64,000 bases of DNA, taken from contig JAVIAB010000092.1 in assembly GCA_032433765.1 (NCBI GenBank), positions 106,074,279 to 106,138,278 of the forward strand, read 5' to 3'. Shown here in pieces: positions 10,980 through 23,092 of the stretch; the stretch's first letter is position 1, and the number at the start of each line of letters is the position of its first letter. The notes under the pieces were generated by a model. That model saw only the letters and a program-made list of their open reading frames with translations. It had not been told where the DNA came from and made no database searches. Origin of the DNA: Megaustenia siamemsis (Eukaryota > Mollusca > Gastropoda > Stylommatophora > Ariophantidae). The position numbers and the translations under genes are program-made.

Positions 10980-11850
10980 AAATGTAGAGTAGCAGTTTGT
11001 ATGTAGGTTGACGAGTTAAAATGTAGCGTAGCAGGTTGATATATAGGGTGGAAGTTAAAATATAGAGTAACATGTTGATATGGAGGGTGGGAAGTTAAAA
11101 TGTACAGTAACAGGTTGATATGTAAGTTGGGGGGGGGGGTTAAAATGTAGAGTAGCAGGTTGATATGTAGGTTGGGGAGGTGGGGATTAAAATGTAAAGT
11201 AGTAGATTGATATGGAGAGTGGGAAGTTAAAATGTAGAGTAACAGATTGATATGTTGGTTGGTTGGTTAAAATGTAAAGTAGCAGGTTGATATGTAGGTT
11301 GGGGGTTAAAATGTAAAGTAACAGGATGATATGTAGGTTGGGGGGTTAAAATGTAAAGTAACAGGTTGATATGTAGGTTGTGTGGGGGGGGGGTTAAAAT
11401 GTAAAGTAGCAGGTTGAAATGTAGGTTGGGGGAGGGGGGGGGGGGTTAAAATGTAAAGTAGAAGGTTGATATGGAGGGTAGGAAGTTAAAATGTAGAGTA
11501 ACAGATTGATATGTAGGGTTGGTTGGTTAAAATGTAATGTAGTAGGTTGATATGGAGGGTGGGAAGTTAAAATGTACAGTAGCAGGTTGAAATGTAGGTT
11601 GGGGGGAGGGGGGGGTTAAAATGTAAAGTAGTAGGTTGATATGGAGGGTGCGAAGTTAAAACGTAGAGTAAAAGGTTGATATGTAGGTTGGGGGGGGGGG
11701 GGAGTTAAAATGTAAAGTAGCAGGTTGATATGGATGGTGGGAAGTTAAAACGTAGAGTAACAGGTTGATATGTAGGTTGGGGGGGGGGGGTTAAAATTTA
11801 AAGTAGCAGGTTGATATGTAGGGCAGCGAATTAAAATGTTGGGTTGCAAG
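10980..11850 (+). repeat. G-rich minisatellite, unit about 40-50 bp
   Basis: About 20 units of the type GTTAAAATGTAAAGTAGCAG with TTGATATGTAGGTTGGGGGG, where the G-run varies from 2 to about 13. Unit lengths differ mainly by that run. Confidence 0.9.
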
Positions 11851-11927
11851 ATAAAATGTACGATGACAAGTGGGCATGCATGGAAGCAAGTTGGAGTATA
11901 ATGTATTAATTACGAAAGAAAATACAG

Positions 11928-11986
11928 ACAGACAGATGACAGAGAGACAGACAGACAGATGACAGAGAGACAGACAGACAGATGAT
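11928..11986 (+). repeat. CAGA/GACA-type microsatellite
   Basis: CAGACAGACAGATGACAGAG repeated with small changes. Confidence 0.85.
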
Positions 11987-12600
11987 TATAGGTCCGGTGC
12001 CCAAACAATAGTGAGTATGTGCCAAGTATAATAGAATGGTTGCATGTTAATGAGAGGAGATAGGAACGTTATAAAAGAGTACTAAAAAAAAATAATGAAA
12101 TGTGCGTAATTAAATATGTTGAGACCAAACATAAATTTATGGGGACGGGTATATGTTATCACAATTCAGTGATGAAGCAACAAATGGAAAAAAAAGAGGT
12201 GACAAGGGATGAATGAGAAAATAAAATAATGATTGTCAAACTTACTAGGTGTTATAACAAAAAGTAATAAGGAGCGAGAAATAGTCCCTATATTGTAGCT
12301 AACCGGGATTATTAATGCTCTAGATTCACACCTTAAGCGGTGTTTGAAAAAAATGTCAGAATTTATTAAACTGCGTCACTAATCTAGGTGTTTGGGAAGT
12401 TTTATCAAACCTACTACTCTGATGTTTGTTAACGCATATAAGAGTAAGGCCGCTGATTGTGTTTCTCCTACACATAAATTGTGAGTGTTGATCACATTGT
12501 TTGTGTGTGTGTACGACGATGAAAATGCTAAGCTCAAATTCCTGTAAGTAAAAACTCAACAATAGCTGTCATATTTTTGGGTGAGTGTACGTGAACTTTC

Positions 12601-13008
12601 GGTCAATATGGCGGATAGGCGGCAGAAACCGTTAAAGGATGTACCTGAAAATGTTCCTTGCTGTAGTTTCCTCCTATTACAAGGCTTGCTGCAGGAGTTA
12701 TTGAGTTAAGCGCTCTGTGCACACGGTGAGCTATGCTTTTCATACGTTTTGGTCGTGTTTCAATATTCCGATTGCTTAGGATGAATGATAATATGGAATG
12801 ACGGGGAACAGATGGCTGTGTTCACCTTTTTGTGCGGTTTCGCCTAATTTCTTTTGGCGTGTGCTGAGACTGCTATGATGGGGACTGCAGCTACCTTTCT
12901 TTGTTTTGGAGATGAGATATTAATTCGAATGATTCCACTGGCACGGGTAGCCGAGCAATTGTGGACTTTATTTTGTTTACAGTGATACCGGGGCCTTCCA
13001 TAACCATA
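12601..13008 (+). mobile_element. Element X copy 3, complete, with 12-bp target duplication
   Basis: ACGTGAACTTTC occurs at 12589-12600 and 13009-13020, immediately outside the span. The 5' boundary coincides with the start of homology to copy 2 (GGTCAATATGGCGGATAGG). The 3' end is GGGGCCTTCCATAACCATA. There are no terminal inverted repeats, no long frame, and no B box matching GGTTCRANNCC. It looks like a non-coding retroposon of unknown parent. Confidence 0.75.
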
Positions 13009-13020
13009 ACGTGAACTTTC

Positions 13021-13770
13021 ATTATGCGCTTGAAATTGAAAATATTGTTTGCGAGCACATTATCAAAGAGCACTCAGTTCTGAAATGACCTCTGAAGTAG
13101 AGTATATCCTGTTTGCTGAAATGTCAACAGCAACCACTAGATGACTACACTTTGTGTTTCACGGAAACAAATTTTCTCATTTTAAAGTCATGGACAGCGG
13201 TTCCTAAAGTGGGCCCTACCGATACTATTGCTTCCAACCTCATCATCTAGTGCAGTGTCCGCTGGCGTATATGAACATGTCTCTTCACCACTTTCTATTT
13301 CCAGGGATGTTTATCACTTGAATTGACTTCCTATCAAACCATTATATTAAACTTCCTAATATATTTTCTGTCTGTTTCCATTTTCTCTGCCTGCTTCAGT
13401 TTTTCTAGTTGTCGCAAAATATACTAATTTCTCCTCATTACTGGATCAAACATTGTCCTCTCCTCAATAAGTTTATTTTTTCATTAGTCCTTTTGTAGAT
13501 CCCTTGTTTTTTTTCTATTACGCGAGGACTGATTTTTGTGTGTGTGTTAAGTCTGATACCATAATTTTTGTTTTCATATCACAATACAGTTCATCATTTC
13601 CTGTAACTCATTTGTGCTTTTACCAATTCAAGCTGTATGGCATCACTGTATGAACATATTGGAAAATAAGCAAAATGTAAGTTACTCTGGGAGCACCAAG
13701 GTGATAGTTGCTGAGTGGCGCTGGAAGAGTTGGACTAAGAACTGATGTGCCAGTAGTAGGCTGACATGTT
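13021..13770. other. No gene or repeat recognised
   Basis: AT-rich sequence up to the 15-bp array. Confidence 0.4.
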
Positions 13771-14592
13771 ATGGACAAATGTGTAATGAACAAACGTGTA
13801 ATGAACAAATTGGTAATGAACAAACGTGTAATGAACAAATGGGTAATGAACAAATGTGTAATGAATAAATGTGTAATGAACAAACGTGTAATGAACAAAC
13901 GTGCAATGAGCAAATTGGTAATGAACAAAACGTGTAATGAACAAATGGGTAATGAACAAATGTGTAATGAATAAATGTGTAATGAACAAACGTGTAATGA
14001 ACAAACGTGCAATGAACAAACGTGTAATGAACAAACGTGCAATGAACAAACGTTTAATGAACAAACGTGCAATGAACAAATGTGTAATGAACAAAAGTGC
14101 AATGAACAAACGTGTAATGAAAAAACGTGTAATGAACAAACGTGCAATGAACAAATGTGTAATGAACAAACGTGTAATGAACAAACGTGTAATGAATAAA
14201 TGTGTAATGAACAAACGTGTAATGAATAAATGTGTAATGAACAAATGTGTAATGAACACATGTGCAATGAACAAATGTGTAATGAACAAACGTGCAATGA
14301 ACAAATGTGTAATGAACAAATGTGTAATGAACAAACGTGTAATGAACAAACGTGCAATGAACAAATGTGTAATGGACAAATGTGTAAGGAACAAACGTGT
14401 AATGAAAAAATGTGTAATGAACAAACATGTAATGAACAAACGTGTAATGAAAAAATGTGTAATGAACAAACGTGTAATGAACAAACGTGCAATGAATAAA
14501 CGTGTAATGAACAAACGTGTAATGAACAAACGTGCAACGAACAAACGTGCAATGAACAAACGTGCAATGAACAAACATGTAATGAACAAACG
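13771..14592 (+). repeat. 15-bp minisatellite, about 54 units
   Basis: Unit GTAATGAACAAACGT with common C/T and T/C variants. The unit length is a multiple of three, so several frames on both strands stay open for hundreds of bases (for example repeated MNKRV or MCNEQ). These are not genes. Confidence 0.97.
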
Positions 14593-14809
14593 GCCGTACA
14601 ACTATAGATGGATGTAGGTGAACACCAAGCGTGTCATGCGGCGACAAAAAAATCGTTAAATCTCAGAATTAAAGCAGAAATCTGTGAGATTCTGGCTAGA
14701 ACACTAACCACTCAGCCAACAATAAAGAAGAAAACAATATTGATTGTACAAACCTGTGATGTTGTGTTTATTAAATGGTGTCAATGATAATCGCACGGTT
14801 ATTATTCTT

Positions 14810-14945
14810 TGTTAGCAACATCAAAAGATGGACAAGTCAACCTATGACAATCTGCACCATCAAAGCAAGAGACAGAGTGGAATGGCGCTCCATGGTAGCC
14901 AACCTTCGATTCGGAGACGGCACTCAATGATGATGATGATGATTG
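14810..14945 (+). mobile_element. LINE R4 3'-end fragment
   Basis: Matches the R4 copy ending at 47292: AAAAGATGGACAAGTCAACC, ACCATCAAAGCAAGAGACAG, GGCGCTCCATGGTAGCCAAC, then GGCACTCAATGATGATGATG. A typical 5'-truncated copy with a GAT tail. Confidence 0.8.
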
Positions 14946-15417
14946 TTCTTTGTTAATGTGGGTTCAAAGATGGCCTATGTCTCCTGCATGTGCCGTGAAG
15001 TGTCATCTGTAAATAGAGAAGATATTAATGTTAAAGTTAGACTTGCAAAGTAATCGCTTTAGGATGGCTTCATTTACTGAGTTTTTATCCTTCGCACAAT
15101 GTCGTAAAATTGGCAGCCTCGCTGCGCTACCCTAATCGCTTTTAGCAGTGTTCCCTAAATTATAACAAAAATACATTGACATTTGTAACGTGTCCTTTAA
15201 ACTTTTCTTCTGTTCATCGTGACAAATGTCAATAAGAAAAACACGTTATTCTGCAGGAATGATTTCCTAGAATGGATGACTGTGATTACCAACAACTGTT
15301 GCCTTGCAGTCTAGCAGATTTAAAAGTCTAGGGCGACAGTCCTCGGAAAAAAATGCGTGATGAAGCCAAAAGCATAGGGCCGCAATTTGAAAGCACATTT
15401 CAACGCAAGCTGTTTAT

Positions 15418-15460
15418 AAGAAAGAAAGAAAAAAAAGAAAGAAAGAAAGAAAGAAAGAAC
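15418..15460 (+). repeat. (GAAA)n microsatellite
   Basis: AAGA repeats with one A-run interruption. Confidence 0.9.
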
Positions 15461-15579
15461 GCGAATGTGGTGTTAGTGTCTATAGTTTTGTTATAGACCA
15501 TCGACGCGTTATTTTTTTATTTAATTATTTACTTCTTTTCTTTGTTGGGGGGGGAGGGAGGGGGTCAAAATGGGTTTGA

Positions 15580-15700
15580 ATATACGTCAGTGTCGTTTCT
15601 GTATCCCTGTAAAAATTCCGGTACCCGTTCAAGACTGGGTGAACTTAGAAGACGTCCGTCAAGATCGAGTCCGACATCTTGTCCAAGCAGTCAAGTTAAT
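15580..15700 (-). mobile_element. Diverged SINE A fragment
   Basis: Contains AAAAATTCCGGTACCCGTTC, GGGTGAACTTAGAAG and GATCGAGTCCGAC, corresponding to the SINE A core and head. The outer parts are lost. Confidence 0.5.
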
Positions 15701-16612
15701 CTGTTTATAAGCGGACACATGAGAGAAAAACATGAGAATGGGAAAATGTACGAAAAAAAAAATTGAAGAGAGTGTGTTTGTAAAAAAAAAAGTGGATCGG
15801 CGAGGAGCACTTTTTGGAGTTAAGATGACGGTGACAATTGACGTAATCATGGCAATGTTATTGGCAATACAGGTATCATTAGGCGAGAGATGTATACTAC
15901 AAAGTTTGAGAATCCCTGTTTTTTGTGTGTATTTTTAACCCCATTGGCGCGAAGCAAAACAAAACAGAAACTTATCTCCTGTTTACCGGATCTAACTAGA
16001 TTACATCCTAGAAAAATAGACTCATTTACTTGAGAAATTAGATTAAATTAGTTCTCTCGCGCTCAAATTAAAATAGGACAGCATTCACAACTGTAGACTC
16101 CCAATAATATCTGAGCAAGTGTTTCTACTCACCATCATCATCACCAATTGTTTAACACTTGGTGGAGCTCAACAATTCAAATCATTTTAACCGTGTATTC
16201 TTATTTAACTGAAAAAAGTTCGCAAGAGGATACAACAAGTAGTCGCAGTGCTTGATGAACTTTTGATTACTGTGAAGAAACGCACAATTGGAATAATTTA
16301 GTCACATACCTCGATCGTCTTGTCCAGCAAGGAGCTATGAAAGGAGTGAGAAGAAGGGGTAGATAGGGAAGACAACATTGAAGAGTCCACAGGCCTTAAG
16401 TTTGCTGTCCTAGAAATTACTGAAGATAGAAATAGTGAAGTTTGATGAAGTCTGTTTGTGGGGCTCTAACTACCCCTAGGGTTATGGGAAGATTAAGAAA
16501 AAGCTCTTATTTGTATCTCATGTTCACCCATTTCTATCTTCCTCTAATGAAACTCGTGAAAGTTAATAGTTACACATCTTTAATCTTTTTGTTGGTTCTG
16601 GACAAGCTAGCA
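15701..16612. other. No gene or repeat recognised
   Basis: Short open frames only, without motifs. Confidence 0.4.
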
Positions 16613-16623
16613 ATAACTTATTA

Positions 16624-16880
16624 TCTATCTATTGTCCTTTCGAGCTGAAGACGGCACATAGGGCAGGACCACAAACTCAAAAACAGAGACCTTGCGTGCC
16701 AAAATGGCGATATTGCAGAGATCACTGCTCTAAAATCTATGGCTCTGTTTCCATAACAATACTTTTACAATGACAGCTTGTCAAGCCATCGATCAATCTC
16801 TTAGTCGCCTCTTACGACATGCTTGGAAGATCTAAGTGTCACTATTCTTTACTCATAATGAGGCCCCGGTAACACACAGG
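16624..16880 (-). mobile_element. SINE E, with a 3' tail like LINE R6
   Basis: The perfect 11-bp duplication ATAACTTATTA (16613-16623 and 16881-16891) defines a 257-bp insert. On the minus strand it has CCTGTGTGTTACCGGGGCCT at the 5' end, GTCGTAAGAGGCGACTAAGA in the middle, and ends CCCTATGTGCCGTCTTCAGC, then TCGAAAGGACAATAGATAG. The end matches the R6 3' terminus. Confidence 0.7.
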
Positions 16881-17550
16881 ATAACTTATTAACACATTCA
16901 TAATTGGGCTTTCTAGTGAAGCTCATATAAACATCGTTTGTATTATCTGATTCTACTCACGTTTACCTCTTCATATTTGTCTGCAATGTTTTTTGTTATT
17001 GATTATCAATATATTGTCTTTTAGCCATTTTTTTTTCAATTGTAATATACTTTGGTGGTGGAAATCTTTAAATGTCTTGCTCACCCCAGATCATTTTTAT
17101 CTGCAGAAAAGAATACAAAATTTCTCTAAAATAATATAATAGTATAGTCTATTGTTGCAAATTTTGCGAACAGAAACTTGATGGAAATGAGACAATTACT
17201 TGTAAAATTAAAACTACCATTGGCGTTTATACTTGTTCCGATGTCTGCAGCGGATTTTCTTTGGAGCGACAGTACAATGACAGGATTCTCGCTGAGTCGC
17301 ATGTAATGTTTCTGTGTGGGCCTCTATAGCATCGCTTGCTAAAATAAATCAATAAATAATACGTCGTTTGACATTACTTACAATAGAACCTGTTTGACTT
17401 TTTTGAGAAACATATTTGTATTCGTTGAGCCAAGCGCTCTCCTAAAGAATGTACCGAATGTATGGGCATCTTCTTTCCTATAACATTTAAGGTCGCGGAG
17501 AAACTACGAGGGTTCATTATTAGGCATGAGCACGGCAATAAACAATATGT

Positions 17551-17780
17551 GTGTGTGTATGTGAGTGTCTGTGTGTGTGTCTGTGTGTTTGTGAGTGTGT
17601 GTGTGTGGTGTGTGGTGTGGTGTGTGTCTATGTGTGGTGTGGTGTGGTGTGTGTCTGTGTGTGTCTGTGTGTTTGTGTGAGTGTGTGTGTGCGTGCGTGC
17701 GTGTGTGTGTGTGGTGTGGTGTGTGTCTGTGTGTGTGTTTGTGTGAGTGTGTGTGCGCGTGCGTGCGTGCGTGCGTGTGT
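17551..17780 (+). repeat. (GT)n-rich compound microsatellite
   Basis: GTGT tracts interrupted by CT, GGTGTG and GCGTGC blocks. Long cysteine/valine frames here are artefacts. Confidence 0.97.
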
Positions 17781-18299
17781 AGAGATTGCATTGTAAGATG
17801 TTATGTTATCAAACTTTAGAATTATTAGAAATCACCTAGGCCAAAGAAAAATGTGAAAAAAAAAGAACAACAACAAGAAAATAGACAAAATGTATCTAAG
17901 CAACCGCAAACGTAAGGGTTTAGACTGAGGATAGTAGGTTTGGAAATATGCAAATAAATATTATGTACAACCATATTTCTCAAACGATGTTATTAGGGTG
18001 TTCCGTGGAAAACAATAAGTGTGGCTACGATGATGATAATGACGACAACAGCAATGTTGTGATAATGCAGTAGAAGTTAGGAGCTCTGAGAATGAGTGCG
18101 AAAACAGTAAGACAGGACTACTGGGAAAGCAGACTAGGAGTGAATACATTCAACGTGCTACTGGTGCCATAATCATCGATCATGCATATTTAAGTCTTCT
18201 AAGATGTCTTGCAAGGTGTCACCCTTTTACTGAATCAATAAACTGTAACATAAATAAGTTCTCCACAAGGAAACCTGCACTAATGATATCAGTGTAGGG

Positions 18300-18440
18300 A
18301 TTTAAAGAGAAGATGGCAGCGGATAGACCAAGCTTTCAGAAGGCACCAGGCAGCTCTGTCAAGGGTAGCCCTTCGGCGGACTCCAGATGGTAAAAAGACA
18401 AGAGGAAAACCTAAAGAAACATTGTGTAGCGAGATAAAGG
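18300..18440 (+). mobile_element. LINE C-terminal fragment, R6-like
   Basis: The sequence reads ALSRVALRRTPDGKKTRGKP, then KETL, the Arg/Gly/Pro-rich 'GxRxRGRPxxTL' segment of LINE polyproteins. It is short and interrupted. Confidence 0.45.
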
Positions 18441-18444
18441 GCAA

Positions 18445-20970
18445 CAGAGACATGGTGTAGAATGGTGCTTTATAAGTGAAGCAAAACTGCTTCACATGTA
18501 AAGGTTTAGTTCAGTACCGACTACAATAGTGATCTCTAGTAGGGGCATGACAAGGACAGAGTGAGTGACTGAATGTATATGCTAGCTAATTGTGCTAGTG
18601 CATTATTCTTCTGCAAGTGTTTTATTTGAATATTATAGCAGAAAGCAATTGTTGTAATATGGACAGAGCACGTGTTTGTTGACCATGTGAACGGAGATTC
18701 AGTTCCCCACAGAGTACAAATGGTTTGTTTTGGCAAATACAGTTTTGTGCTTCTTACGTCTTTGAAAAGTAGGAACAGAAAATCTCTCCTGAAAAATAGA
18801 GCAGCCTTTAACATTAATTGTTATAATTTGTAAATAGAATTTTTAGATAACCATAGAGATTTTACAGCATTTAATAGGTCCGAGGCTTTACTAGGTCCTC
18901 GTTATTTTGTAAGAGTAGCTCCCATTTGTAACAACTCAAAGAAAGGGAGTTTCTAGCCTAACTCAATGTTGAGCTAGTAATATTTTAGTAGACGAATGCT
19001 TACTTTAATAAACTTTTTAAACGTTGACACTTTCTAACCAGCAATTTTCAAGTTCACACTGAACACTTTAAAGAAATATAATCTATGTTAGGTTATCTGA
19101 CAGGAGTATCATATTGCATATATTTGCTTACATCAATAAATACTCTGATCTTCTGAAAATGGTCACCAGCACGCAATCATTAACCGTGCTAAATTTGGTG
19201 TTGGTTAACGCTTCCTTTTAATTCATCCAGATATCATTCTCTTCTTGCAAAACCAATCTTCACGCCTAGTTCACACAGTCAAGATAGCGATGTAGTTTCA
19301 CATAAGCCTGGTCACCATTCACCCTGCGAGAAGGAAAACTCCTACGTAAAATCTCCAGCCTACCGAGGACGGAGTTATCAGTCACAGCGCATGTTTAGGG
19401 GCAAAATCAGGACCATACGACCAGCTCATCGTGCGTTATGATAGTGTTCTTACCTCTCCACCATAAAAACAGGACAAAGAATCAAGCTCGTGTGATCCCA
19501 AGACTTGAATTGTGAAGAATAAAAATTGTTCGTACGTCTGATAGGATCGCTGAACAAGAAAAATCGATCAGTTCTTACGTTACTCTCAAAACCAGTGTGA
19601 CTTGAAATGAACAAAAAGGCAAAACTGCAGATCTTCTTCGTTCGTTATTTAGTTTCCGCGTTGCACTATATTTGCATCCCACATCATCTTGTCTTCAGCT
19701 TTTTTCTGCACTGCTTTAAGAGTCGTAGACTTTAATAACGGTCCAGTATCTCAGCAATTTGTTGTATTCGGAGTTGTCTTTCCTTGGAAAGCAGTGTTCT
19801 CAGCGGAACGATTTGTTTCCTCACCGAGCTTGTATCACATTTTAATTTTTTAATCCAAGTAAATTGTTATGAATATAGATATCCTAGTAGTGTATCAATA
19901 ACGGGGAGCTAAGATGCAAGTAAAGAAATAATAATGAGTAATTTTGTGATTGGTAGCGAATAATTAACAAATGTAATCTTATACACATATAAATGCGATA
20001 TTATTACATTTACTGATTTAGATTTGAAGATGAATAAATGAGATTTTGAAACATTGCGACAATTTAAAACATCTAGAGCAAAGAATTCTAAGTAAAGATG
20101 AATAAATTAACTGTATATTTTTACAACGTGATTTTGAAAAAAAAATGAAAGGCAAAGCAGGGAAAGATTGTTAGCAACAACAAAAAATTGTTTTATTGAG
20201 TGAACCGACTATCTAAGCCGTTCAGTTGACAAGTGTTGAGAGGCCTATTGCAGCTTGCTGTAAACACAACACGAGACATGTACGTTGATTTAACCTTCTT
20301 TCATGGCGGTCGGGGCTAGTCTTCGGGTTAGCGTAAAAGCAGAATAAGAAGTTAGCATCCTGATTAGAAACATCTTGATAAAGATATTATTATGTTCATA
20401 ATGTTCACGATTTTGCTGATGAAATGCTGCTATAAATAAGACATGCGTTCTGGACAGTGGTGAGTCCAGTTACAATTATCGAATGTGACAACATTTTTCA
20501 TTACGTCACGGTTAAAGGGCTCACTCAATCTCTGAAAAGGGGTATAAAAAAGAAGTTGTGACGCCCTAAATAACAGTATTAATATTGTCATCTAGTATCT
20601 TACCGTAAGTATATCGTAAGCGATTTCTCTAAAACACTAGATCTTATTAATTGCTAATCATTTCTGTTGTTGACTTCCTACAAATCCATTTTCTATAACT
20701 GCATTGTACTTTCTTTTGTCTAATCTTTCTACTCTTTTATTTCTTCTTTTATACTCATTTTCGGTGAATTGTTATTCACAATGGCGTCTTCTAGAATTCG
20801 CAATGTAGAACAACCAGAAAAAGTACCCATCGCACCATGACATATATGCTCAAGGGACATTTTTTATTTTTTAAAATGAAGATATATACAGTGAATGTTT
20901 TGACATCGAATGACAAAATCACTGGAGTATTCACAAATATAGTTAAATATACAGAATATATTCATGTATT
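18445..20970. other. Long stretch without recognised gene or repeat
   Basis: AT-rich, no tandem array, no conserved protein motif in either direction. Old repeats may be too diverged to see. Confidence 0.4.
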
Positions 20971-20974
20971 CTAA

Positions 20975-21490
20975 AATAAGGCAAAAGCAACGTTCCAAAA
21001 AATGAGGAAGATACAGTACACTCAATTTTGACAATAGAAACAAGGAAATGAGTTCTTAAATTTTGTGTAGAGCCAGTCATAACAAACGGATTTAAATCAT
21101 GGATAATATGACAACAGACTGGAAAATCACCGGTAGCTGTAGAAATGTGGTTTTACAGAAGAATATTGACGATACCATGGTCAGCTAAGAAAAGTAATGA
21201 AAAACGTTCTGGAAGAGGACAAAACAAAAAGAGAGCTGATTTCCAATATTAGGATGAAATGGTCATCTTTTTTTGGCTATGTGATGAGAAGGGAACAGCT
21301 GGAATATATTGTGACAACTGCGACAATTGAGGGACGAAGAGATAGAGTGAAGCAAAGAGAAAAGATACCAGACAGCTTAAGAGAATGGCTTAGCAGAAGA
21401 TCAACAACAGAAAAGATAAATAATTGTCGTGATCGAAAGTTGTGGAAAGACATGATCACCTACGCCAGCAGTCATGGTACTCGATGATGA
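20975..21490 (+). mobile_element. LINE R1 fragment, diverged
   Basis: Matches 7500-8030 with many changes: AAGGCAAAAGCAACGTTCCA, MRREQLEYIVTTATIEGRRD, LREWLSRRSTTEKINNCRDR, and the end GGTACTCGATGATGATGATG. A frameshift lies near 21190. Confidence 0.8.
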
Positions 21491-21726
21491 TGATGTATTC
21501 TTAAAACGAACAGCTGCAACGTATAGAAGAAGATATAACAAGAAAGCGCCGTCAATCGCCCCTGACGTATAAAGGATATTTGTGTTAGTTATTGTTGTCT
21601 TGGTGGTTTTAATAACTTTTGGCGTGACACGATCCCTTCAACCTCAGACTAAGTCTTTCAGGTTATATTAGACCACAATTGCCATACAAAAATAAAACTA
21701 AAATTCACTTTATCGTTAATTAACAA

Positions 21727-22335
21727 TCAGTATTTGTGATAAACTCACGTACTTGTGACACACTCATGTATTAGTGATAAGCCCACGTATTTGTGACACA
21801 TTCACGTATTTGTGGCATACTCACTTATTTGTGACACACTCACGTATTTGTGTCACACTCACGTATTTGTGACATACTTACGTATTGTAATACACTCACG
21901 TATTGTGGCATACTTACGTATTTGTGACCCATTCACGATTTGTGACATACTTACGTATTTGTGACACATTCACGTATTTGTGATAAACTTACGTATTTGT
22001 GACACACTCACGTAAGTGTGACATACTTACGTATTTGTGACACATTCACGTGTTTGTGGCATACTCACTTATTTGTGACACACTCACGTATTTGTGACAC
22101 ACTCACGTATTTGTGACATACTCACACATTTGTGACACACTCACGTATTTGTGACATACTTACGTATTTGTGATACATTCACGTATTTGTGACACATTTA
22201 CGTATTTGTGATACATTCGCGTATTTGTGACACATTCACGTATTTGTGCCACATTCACGTATTTGTGACACACTCGCACATTTGTGACACATTCACACAT
22301 TTGTGACATATTCACGTATTTGTGACACACTCGCA
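21727..22335 (+). repeat. 19-bp minisatellite, about 30 units
   Basis: Unit CACGTATTTGTGACACACT with C/T, A/T and one-base length variants. No spacers, so it is not a CRISPR. Confidence 0.95.
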
Positions 22336-22814
22336 CTACGTTAGTGCCGATACATTTTTATTCATCAAAGCACACTTTTTTTGCGGCGGTTGGTGGTTGC
22401 AAGATGATCAGAATTACGTCAAGGTTGCCATTCTATCCAACAAAAAAATTAAATTCGGTAACACTCATGATGCCGAGTAAACCAGAAGCAGTCTATTTAG
22501 GAGCTAATCCGAACTCTTATTCTCAGTAGAACATCTTCAATCATTGCCTCTCAGCGGTTCCTGACAAAGTGGAGGTAATCACACAGAACCTTTGAATTAT
22601 GGGAAGAATTCTGCCAATGAAAAGAATAACATTTCTTTGCCTGCAATGTGAAACACAATTTGTTCACAGATACAAGGAAATATGGACAGGACATGCTGAG
22701 ACCATTATGAGAAGAAATCAGAGGTGGGCCTGCTTATTTCTGAGCACAGAACTAATGGTTTATATTGCTATTTTAAAAAAAAACGTAGCATATAGTTAAA
22801 GTATGAGCTAGTAT

Positions 22815-23025
22815 GTGCCTAGAGATCGAGTTGAATGCATTGTATGGTGACAGCTTTACCGCAGCACACCAATTACCTGTCCAAGTAATGCGTCTAGAGG
22901 ACGAGTTGAATACCATTGTATGGTTACAGTTTACTGCAGCACGCCAATTACCTGTTCAAGTAATGCGCCTAGAGAACAAGTTGAACACAGTTTATGGTGA
23001 CAGCTTTACCGCAGCACACCAATTA
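22815..23025 (+). repeat. 75-bp satellite, left part (three units)
   Basis: Units contain CTAGAGAACGAGTTGAACAC, GGTGACAGCTTTACCGCAGC and CCAATTACCTGTCCAAGTAA. A fourth unit lies at 24138-24238, beyond an inserted element. Confidence 0.85.
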
Positions 23026-23035
23026 ATTGTACCAG

Positions 23036-23092
23036 TGTGATACATTCATGCCTCGTGGGGTTCGCTGACCCCACGAGGCATAAATGTATCAC
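23036..23092. repeat. Long hairpin, 25-bp arms, 7-nt loop
   Basis: GTGATACATTCATGCCTCGT followed by GGGGT pairs with ACCCCACGAGGCATAAATGT followed by ATCAC, with a single mismatch. Confidence 0.9.

Noticed and set aside
13620..14647. Several overlapping open frames of 197-315 codons on both strands
   Set aside because: They are products of the 15-bp tandem repeat, whose length is a multiple of three and whose units lack stops. No start context or family similarity.
17462..17819. Cysteine/valine-rich and histidine/threonine-rich small proteins
   Set aside because: Translation of a GT-rich microsatellite.
21727..22335. Regular array resembling a CRISPR
   Set aside because: Units of 19 bp are contiguous without spacers, and the context is eukaryotic.
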